The position numbers and the translations under genes are program-made. 13,360 nt of DNA from Agrocybe praecox. Taxonomy: Eukaryota > Basidiomycota > Agaricomycetes > Agaricales > Agrocybaceae. Shown here piece after piece: positions 8,243-13,360 of this stretch. Within the stretch, counting starts at the first letter, position 1, and every line of letters begins with the position of its first letter. The stretch lies in NCBI GenBank assembly GCA_964017145.1, contig CAXHKQ010000218.1:1-13360 (forward strand). The letters run 5' to 3'. The notes beneath the pieces were generated by a model. That model saw only the letters and a list, made by a program, of their open reading frames with translations, was not told the origin of the DNA and did no database searches.

Positions 8243-9017
8243 ATGAACATAAATTGTGGTCCACACGCGCTGATGCCGCTGGAGGCGGCCCGGTGCTGCG
8301 CAGACACCGAAATCCCACACCTTCAGCCGCCGCCACCACCGCTGCAGGTAACACCCGCGATTGGCCAGCACTTCAGCGACTGGTACAATTGCGATGCGTC
8401 AATGATCGAGGGAGTCGGCGGCGGTGGCGTCGGCGGCCATGTGTCGGCCATCGGCTCGACATCGTCGACCAACGCCGCTCTGCCGACATCGTCATTCTAC
8501 AACGCCTCCGCGCTGCCCGGCGCCACAATGTCGGCCTGGGACTACAGTCAGCATCACAACCAGCATATGTCAGGAGGCACCGCGACCGCAAAGCATCGCA
8601 CCGCTGGCAACGACCAGCATCTGCTGCACAACGCCGCGGCGGCGGCTGCCGCAGTGCCAGTGCCCAATTACAACAACTACTATGCGCACGCGAACGAACT
8701 GCCGTTTGGCGGCGGCGGCGGCGTCCACCGGAGCATCTCTGATACGATGACCGGAGGATGCCCGAGCGCCAGCAACAGCAGCACGGGCAGCGGCAGCAAC
8801 AACAACAACAACAGTCACAGCGCAATCGGCAGCAGCCAGCTCTTCGGTCTTGGTCTCGTTTCGGCGGCCGAGGTGGCACATCAGCCTAGCTACCATCCGT
8901 TGCCGTTACCCGGTCTCGAGCCGACATCGCATTTCTTGCCATCGCTGGTGGCGGCTGCCGACATGCCGACGACATTTGCTGGGACCAACAAATGTGTGCC
9001 CAATAACATTTATGCAG
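8243..9017 (+). CDS. Coding exon A: low-complexity N-terminus of a regulatory protein (partial)
   Basis: A frame opening with MNINCGPHALMPLEAAR, 258 codons to a probable donor CAG|GTCGGT at 9017/9018; read through, it stops at 9052 after an unrelated YYLLL tail. I chose ATG 8243 because it is the first ATG in frame and has A at -3 (AAAACATGA); the upstream extension only begins with GTG. Layout: PPPPP at 29-33, Trp/Tyr patch FSDWYNCD at 44-51, Gly-rich 57-65, SAWDYSQHHNQH at 97-108, Ala7 at 131-137, NYNNYY at 142-147, Gly5 at 156-160, Ser/Asn-rich 175-193 with Asn5, and a Pro/Leu-rich segment 215-235. There is no signal peptide, membrane span or folded domain. Such composition is typical of activation or spacer regions of insect transcription factors and some RNA-binding proteins; the function is inferred from that alone and the gene is not recognised. 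Codons are GC-rich compared with the flanks. A stronger-looking donor CAG|GTAACA at 8347/8348 (after codon 35) could produce a shorter form. Confidence 0.7.
8341..8353 (+). promoter_or_regulatory. Internal donor-like site in exon A
   Basis: CTGCAG|GTAACA, with the cut after 8347, is a closer match to the CAG|GTRAG donor than the site at 9017. It would end the coding part after 35 codons in phase 0. The continued protein-like composition beyond it argues that it is usually not used. Confidence 0.2.
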
Positions 9018-9023
9018 GTCGGT
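9012..9023 (+). promoter_or_regulatory. Probable 5' splice donor of exon A
   Basis: ATGCAG|GTCGGT. The exon side CAG and the G at +5 fit the donor consensus; C at +3 does not. The change from protein-like sequence to YYLLL-stop just after it supports a boundary here. The cut leaves one base of the next codon (phase 1). Confidence 0.45.
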
Positions 9024-9697
9024 TGCAAGCTGTGTATTACCTGTTGTTATAGTATTAGTTGATATGTTGCTTGGTGCTTGTGCGTTTAAAACGCCTGCGT
9101 GTGTACGAATTGACTTTTACTACCTGTATGTATGCAGCAACACAATCACCTCTAATGACATACGACGATTGGTAGACAAATTGATGTTGAATCCGGAAAC
9201 TAGAAGTTGTCACATGCACAACTCATAAGATAAACTGATTTTTTTTGCCATACGTTTAATTATATGTATCGCGCGCGCGTTTCCCCCGCTATGTCAATAC
9301 GCAGGCAAAAGTGAAATGTTCGGCTGTGCGTGAATGCCACGCACCGTGTAACGCGCATAATGAATGATCACATCGCCGAAATTTTGTGCGTGTGCGTTTG
9401 ACTGATGGTCAAGATGTTGAAGCAACCATGACACGCACGAAAAAAAATCTCACGCACTCACAGACCAACACGCAAGCGCACGCACTCTCGCAGACGCTGC
9501 TAGTCGCGTTGCTAGCCGTCGTTCGTTTCGTTTCACTTTCGGCGGCCATGCCCCAAAGTGAAACTAAAACATGCGCGTCGTTTCGGCAGTGGCTCCGCGC
9601 ATTGTGTCTGGTAATGGACGGCTGGCGACTGGACACTTCTGCTTCGGAAGCGCGCTGAACGCTGATTCAGTGTTCGTGTTCTGCGAGTATCTATCTT

Positions 9698-9717
9698 CAC
9701 GTGAGTGTTCGCACGTG
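9698..9717. promoter_or_regulatory. Pair of CACGTG E-boxes
   Basis: CACGTG at 9698-9703 and 9712-9717, starting 14 bases apart. With the cluster at 7063-7371 this makes six in the window, placed on both sides of exon A. Confidence 0.35.
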
Positions 9718-9896
9718 TCGAGTGATTTGCACTTCATCACATATCATTAGCATTAATGCAGATTCTGCATATAAGTTGTCATTCGCATCGGTTCGTATGA
9801 GTCCGCAATCTACCCACTGTTATACTATATATAACTATACCTATTTTAATTAGCATATACTATTTCTGCACTAGTGCTACGCATAACCTGTCTAGT

Positions 9897-9957
9897 GGAA
9901 CACCCACACACGCGCGCCAAACTAACATCAGTCGGCCAAAATCAGCGCGCGTGTTCC
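9897..9957. repeat. Imperfect inverted repeat, 10 bp perfect core
   Basis: ACACGCGCGC (9908-9917) is the exact reverse complement of GCGCGCGTGT (9945-9954), and GGAAC (9897-9901) can pair with GTTCC (9953-9957) beyond an unpaired stretch. The arms are 27 bases apart and are alternating purine-pyrimidine. Confidence 0.55.
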
Positions 9958-10121
9958 CCCGTGCTTCCCATCAACCGACATAAATCAAACGAAACACAAT
10001 AAAACCGTTGGCACGCTTGCAATTTCAGTTCCTATATACCCGTCGTCGTGCTGCTGGCTACGTGCAATGCACAACGTGCAGCAGCAGCGGCTAACATTCT
10101 CCTAGCGTGCACGCTCACTGC

Positions 10122-10144
10122 TGTGTGTGTGTGTCTGTGTGTCT
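10122..10144. repeat. Interrupted TG microsatellite
   Basis: TG units with a TCTG interruption. Confidence 0.85.
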
Positions 10145-10322
10145 GTTGAACACGCCGATCGCGCCGCTGGTCGCCAGCAACGTGAGTCGTCGTCACTGGC
10201 CTGAAACCATCCCATCCGCAGTGGGCCTGCGCAACAACGGCGTCTTGTGCCTTATTTACCCACTTTATTTGAGCTGCGCGCGCACGCACGCACGCAAACC
10301 ACACAACCTACTAGCAACACGC

Positions 10323-10348
10323 TCTTGTATAGCATATGCTATACAAGA
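10323..10348. repeat. Perfect 26 bp palindrome
   Basis: The half-site TCTTGTATAGCAT is followed directly by its exact reverse complement, with no spacer and no mismatch. The symmetry stops at both outer bases (C 10322 / T 10349). It is not a simple repeat. Confidence 0.85.
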
Positions 10349-10460
10349 TTTGTTTTGCTTTCGATTTCGTTTTGAATAAATAACCAGTCTTTGTCTGTGT
10401 ACATGTATACATACACATACATGTGCCCGACATCCAAATCCGGGGGAAGGAAGACAAAAC

Positions 10461-10481
10461 TGTGTGTGCGCGCGCGTGTGC
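10461..10481. repeat. 21 bp alternating TG/CG tract
   Basis: Uninterrupted alternating purine-pyrimidine sequence, TG units then five CG steps then TG. This is the base pattern with the highest tendency to form left-handed Z-DNA. Confidence 0.7.
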
Positions 10482-10508
10482 TTGTGCATTCATGGCATGG
10501 TGGTAAGC

Positions 10509-10529
10509 ACGCTCAACGCTCGACGCTCA
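10509..10529. repeat. 7 bp tandem repeat (ACGCTCR)x3
   Basis: ACGCTCA, ACGCTCG, ACGCTCA in succession, one substitution, at the start of the CpG-rich zone. Confidence 0.7.
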
Positions 10530-11155
10530 GTGGAGCGCGCTGAAGCCACCAGCACCGAAGAAAGTAAGAGTTCGTACGTTCGTACCTGTGCACACATTCT
10601 CTTCGGCGCGCGGCGCGCGGCGCTCACTCGCGAAAGTGGCCCGCGGAGTTGCCCGAGCGCGATCTTCGCTGAGCGAACACACCGCACGTACCTATGCGCA
10701 AGCGCATACCTATACACGCACACCTGAACGCTGCTCAGGTATATTCGCGCAACCGCACGTTTGGCTCGAGCATCGCCGAGCATCTCTCGTGGATCGCACG
10801 TTCGTCACTGCGTGCCCCACCTGAGCGCATGCGCTCGCACGTACATGGCCAAATCGTCGACGCCGTTCGTCGTCGGCGTCGCCGCGCAATAATGATTATT
10901 TTGTACGACGCGACTGATGATGATGCGCGCGCTCTCGCTCTGGGCACAATCGCAGCTCCACTCGACCCACCGTCATGTGTGTGTAGTGTTTGTTTAACTC
11001 TCGACCGATGTTCGTCACGGCGGCGGCGGCGACGCGCGACGACGACGTCCAATGATGATGATTATAATAATGTGCGCTCACTTGAATTGAACGGCGCGGC
11101 GCGTATCTCGCGATGTTCGCCGCTCGCCAGCGAGAGTAGTTAGTGTCTGTGTGTG

Positions 11156-11165
11156 TCAGTCAGTC
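11156..11165 (+). promoter_or_regulatory. Tandem initiator motifs TCAGTCAGTC
   Basis: Two overlapping exact arthropod initiators (TCAKTY), with candidate +1 at A 11158 or A 11162. I find no DPE match at +28 for either and no TATA box upstream. The preceding GAGAG and the CpG-rich context fit a housekeeping or developmental promoter. Confidence 0.3.
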
Positions 11166-11186
11166 AGAGCGCGCGCGTTTGTATTT

Positions 11187-11207
11187 CGCGCTCCGCGCTC
11201 CGCGATC
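11187..11207. repeat. 7 bp tandem repeat (CGCGCTC)x3
   Basis: CGCGCTC twice, then CGCGATC. A similar two-unit CGTTCCG repeat lies at 11471-11484. Confidence 0.7.
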
Positions 11208-12502
11208 GCCGGCGTGTTATTGTTAATAACTTTTCGAAATTTTATTTACTTTGAATCAGCGACGTACGGTGCGCGGCACCTATGCGAACGCGACCATTTA
11301 CGTTTCGTACCGCGACCGGGATAGACCACACAGCACCGCATCGCGCACCGCCGATTGAGCGCAAGGCCCAATCAGAGCCCCAACGACGACGTCGACTGAC
11401 CACGCGACAATCGGTTGCGCGCGTTCCGAGTGTCCGGTCAGATATTGTTCATGCGCGTGCGTGTGTGCAGCGTTCCGCGTTCCGCGTCCTTATCAATCGC
11501 TCGCGTATAATACTGAAACACGACATAGAAAACGGATCACATCGAGATCCAGAGTAGCAGCTGCAGCATCAGCCTAGTGTGTGTGTTCTTCGCGAAACAT
11601 CGCGACATGATCAATGATCTCAGAAACTCAAGTGTCGAATTCGGACCAAACCAGAATCAGGAACAGAAACCTCAACACGAATGCAAATACCTATGAAGAA
11701 CGATCACGACATAATCAGCTGCATTTGAACTTCGGGGTTTATCAGGCGAATGCGATTTTTGACAGTATGTGTGTGAGTGCGTGCGTGAAGTGATCCATCT
11801 GCAAATCGCCGATCATGTACTTCTACAATTGTGACGCTGCCCATTTCCATTGGACTCGAACTGGCCGCCCCAGCGCCTCACTCACAATCGAGTGTGCAAG
11901 GTTGCCAGACACATAGATTATCGTTAGCGGCGATCTTTTCAGACGACTGAATCGCGCAGGCAGCGCGTCGTCGCGAACGTGCTGCTATCTGGACACAGAG
12001 CGCGTCGCACAGTGTGACTGGAGCATGTGAACAATTTTGTGTGGCTGTGTGTATACTTGCGTCACGATAATCTGTTCAGCTTGGTTCTAAGCGCGGTTTT
12101 GAGTGCGTGTGTATGTGTGCGCGCTAGCGAATGTAAATTGCCGCATCTCGGTGTATGCATGTGTGTGTGTGTTTGATTGCGGACTGCGGTCTCGAATGTA
12201 TGGTATGAGCGAATGAGCGTCTATCGCGTATTCTCCCCTGTGCATGTGGCACACTCTTCTGTGTTCGTTTTGCACACAGAGTGCACATCACAACAGTTCT
12301 ACGGCAAGTCAAATACTGTCACACACACCTTTTAAATGGGTGCGAACACTGCGCTTCGGGTGGCGGTTGGCGGTTAGTTTAGTGATGTGATAATATTGCA
12401 ATACAAACACAAAACGAACACACACACACGAACAGGAATCGAATGGTCAACATCTACGGAACAAAAAACGCAACCGCAAAAGCCAGTCAAACAAACCCGC
12501 GA

Positions 12503-12520
12503 GTGTGTGTGTGTGTGTGT
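12503..12520. repeat. (GT)9 microsatellite
   Basis: The longest perfect GT run in the window, within the leader-like region of exon B. Confidence 0.9.
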
Positions 12521-12838
12521 TGATGAGCATCACTCGGCGGCACAGCTGTGTGCTCGGTGATACGCCACAACACACCGTATGTCGCCTCACCGCCGCCGAG
12601 TTGTTTACACAAATTATATTTATACTGTGTATACTCACTATGTGATGTGCACGTCTAACGTTGTGAGTGCGAATAGTGTCGGTGTGTGTGTGTGTAGTGC
12701 AACTAGTGTGCGATATAATGGCAAACGAACGCTGGCGCTTCGAGTGCCAGTAGTGTGTGCTTCGAGCGTGATCTGGACGAGCGCACGCACGTATACACAT
12801 ATTAGTAGTTAGAAGTGCATGTGAGGCGAAGGTCGAAC

Positions 12839-12872
12839 TGATAGTGAGCAACGACGGTTTGATAGTGAGCAA
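12839..12872. repeat. 13 bp direct repeat, 21 bp period
   Basis: TGATAGTGAGCAA at 12839-12851 and again, identical, at 12860-12872. The period of 21 bp is two helical turns, so both copies face the same side of the DNA. The intervening 8 bases are not repeated. Confidence 0.75.
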
Positions 12873-13096
12873 TTCGCTGTTCAACCGTGCGTCCGCGCAC
12901 CCAGATACCAGCCTGATTCTGGGCATCGCTTGCGGTGAAACAGTTGCAGCGAGCGGCATCGTTCGATCGGACCGTTAGTTCTTCCCACCCACAAACCACC
13001 CAATCAATTCAACTCCAACCCTCCGAAACACAAACCCAACCCCGCATACAAACTCCGACTTCCGACTCACAATACACAGTATTAGCAACACATTAA

Positions 13097-13360
13097 ATGG
13101 ACTATCAACAGCTGCCGTCCGTGCAGGCTCTGGCCATTGCCGGGCTGCCCACGTCCGTCAGCGGCGGCAGCGTCGGTGGCGGCAACAGCAGCAACAACAA
13201 CAATGGCAACCAATCGGCGGCGCCGCACCAGCAGCTGCAGCACATCATGCAACAGAACAGCAACGTGGTGCAGCAGAACGTCCAGCAGCTGCTCACGTCC
13301 ATGCAACCGCCGCCGTTGCCGCCGCTGCCGTCGTTGAATCCGCTCAATATCCAGCAGAAT
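13097..13360 (+). CDS. Coding exon B: Gln/Asn/Pro-rich N-terminus of a regulatory protein (partial, runs off window)
   Basis: An ATG frame starting MDYQQLPSVQALAIAGLP and open for 88 codons to the last base of the window. The start is fixed by an in-frame TAA directly before it (13094-13096, TAAATG) and by G at +4. Segments: a hydrophobic stretch 6-17, Gly/Ser-rich 20-32, Asn-rich 30-38, Gln-rich 45-67 (HQQLQHIMQQ, VVQQNVQQLL), and a Pro/Leu-rich segment 70-79 (PPPLPPLP). There is no folded domain so far; the composition is that of a transactivation or spacer region of insect transcription factors and RNA-binding proteins. Codons are GC-rich and used in mixed synonyms within the Gln, Asn and Pro runs, which argues for protein-level selection rather than plain DNA repeats. 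It may be an alternative first exon of the same gene as exon A, or a separate gene. I do not recognise the protein. Confidence 0.7.
   Translation, partial: MDYQQLPSVQALAIAGLPTSVSGGSVGGGNSSNNNNGNQSAAPHQQLQHIMQQNSNVVQQNVQQLLTSMQPPPLPPLPSLNPLNIQQN

Larger units (their letters stand above)
9018..10600. other. Intron-like region downstream of exon A
   Basis: No coding sequence is supported. It holds a (CG)5 tract (9270-9280), a paired E-box (9698-9717), an imperfect inverted repeat (9897-9957), a TTTCAG acceptor-like site ending 10027 with a GTGAGT donor-like site at 10182, TG repeats (10122-10144), a perfect 26 bp palindrome (10323-10348), an alternating TG/CG tract (10461-10481), and GTAAGC/GTAAGA donor-like sites at 10503 and 10564. 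The acceptor/donor pair could delimit a 154 bp noncoding exon (10028-10181), which I cannot verify. Confidence 0.45.
10600..11500 (+). promoter_or_regulatory. CpG-rich promoter-like region
   Basis: This stretch is conspicuously rich in CG dinucleotides (for example the GGCGCGC repeats near 10604-10622 and CGGCGG near 11019-11031). It contains short tandem repeats (10509-10529, 11187-11207, 11471-11484) and tandem initiator motifs at 11156-11165. Its open frames are Arg-rich on both strands and reflect CGN codons rather than a gene. It lies 1.6-2.5 kb upstream of exon B and is the best candidate for the exon B promoter. Confidence 0.35.
11500..13096 (+). other. Leader-like region upstream of exon B
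   Basis: No coding gene is supported. It holds TG/GT runs at 12161-12172, 12503-12520 and 12682-12695, a CA run near 12418-12430, a TTTTCAG acceptor-like site ending 11942, a 13 bp direct repeat (12839-12872) and a G-poor stretch from about 12975 to the start codon. Many ATGs occur, so if all of it were mature leader the exon B start would be heavily shadowed; one or more introns are likely. An Arg-rich 91-codon ATG frame at 11282-11557 lies at its upstream edge and resembles no family I know. Confidence 0.4.

Noticed and set aside
8254..8896. Long open frames in other frames and on the minus strand over exon A (up to 168 codons).
   Set aside because: They are shadows of GC-rich, stop-poor coding sequence; their Arg/Cys-rich composition follows from the repeats in the real frame.
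10694..11143. Plus-strand frame of 149 codons in the CpG-rich region.
   Set aside because: Arg-rich because of CGN runs, with comparable frames on the opposite strand. It looks like promoter DNA rather than coding sequence.
12447..12959. Minus-strand frame of 170 codons, among the longest in the window.
   Set aside because: It passes through two GT runs read as His/Thr repeats on the minus strand, has no domain, and overlaps the leader-like region of exon B.
1..13360. tRNA, rRNA, CRISPR array, integrase or attachment sites, defence-system genes.
   Set aside because: I looked for A/B-box tRNA patterns, regularly spaced repeats and recognisable enzyme motifs and found none. The window is eukaryotic in character.

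Overview
The window looks like arthropod (most likely insect) nuclear DNA. It has no dense bacterial gene packing, no rRNA or tRNA genes and no CRISPR array. It carries many short CA/TG, CTG and CG microsatellites, a MITE-like inverted-repeat element, candidate spliceosomal signals, and two low-complexity protein-coding segments of the Gly/Ala/Asn/Gln/Pro-rich kind found at the N-termini of insect developmental transcription factors and RNA-binding proteins. CpG is not visibly depleted. The mix of AT-rich stretches with TG/CG-rich stretches would fit a hemipteran such as an aphid, but that is only an impression.

Layout, all apparent coding on the + strand. 1-299: AT/TG-rich noncoding DNA with three microsatellites. 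300-717: a roughly 418 bp MITE-like element flanked by TA, with 23 bp terminal inverted repeats and a subterminal hairpin. 718-3959: noncoding, with simple repeats, one TATA/initiator pair and one hairpin. 3960-4138: a well-formed candidate intron (GTAAGT donor, two CTAAC branch motifs, T-rich tract, TTAG acceptor). 4139-7062: noncoding, nothing recognised. 7063-8242: regulatory/leader region with four CACGTG E-boxes, a CRE, an initiator plus DPE-like pair, three upstream ORFs and a candidate 3' splice site. 8243-9017: coding exon A, first in-frame ATG, probable donor at 9017/9018. 9018-10600: intron-like DNA with a perfect 26 bp palindrome and a second E-box pair. 10600-11500: very CpG-rich promoter-like DNA with tandem initiators near 11158. 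11500-13096: leader-like DNA with repeats, ending in a G-poor stretch. 13097-13360: coding exon B, running off the window end.

Exons A and B each have their own start. The codon immediately before the exon B ATG is an in-frame TAA, so exon A cannot be spliced upstream of that ATG and read in the exon B frame. The simplest model is a long, multi-promoter regulatory gene whose alternative first coding exons join shared downstream exons (for example a DNA-binding domain) beyond the window. Two separate genes in the same orientation cannot be excluded. No conserved domain lies inside the window, so I give no gene symbol.
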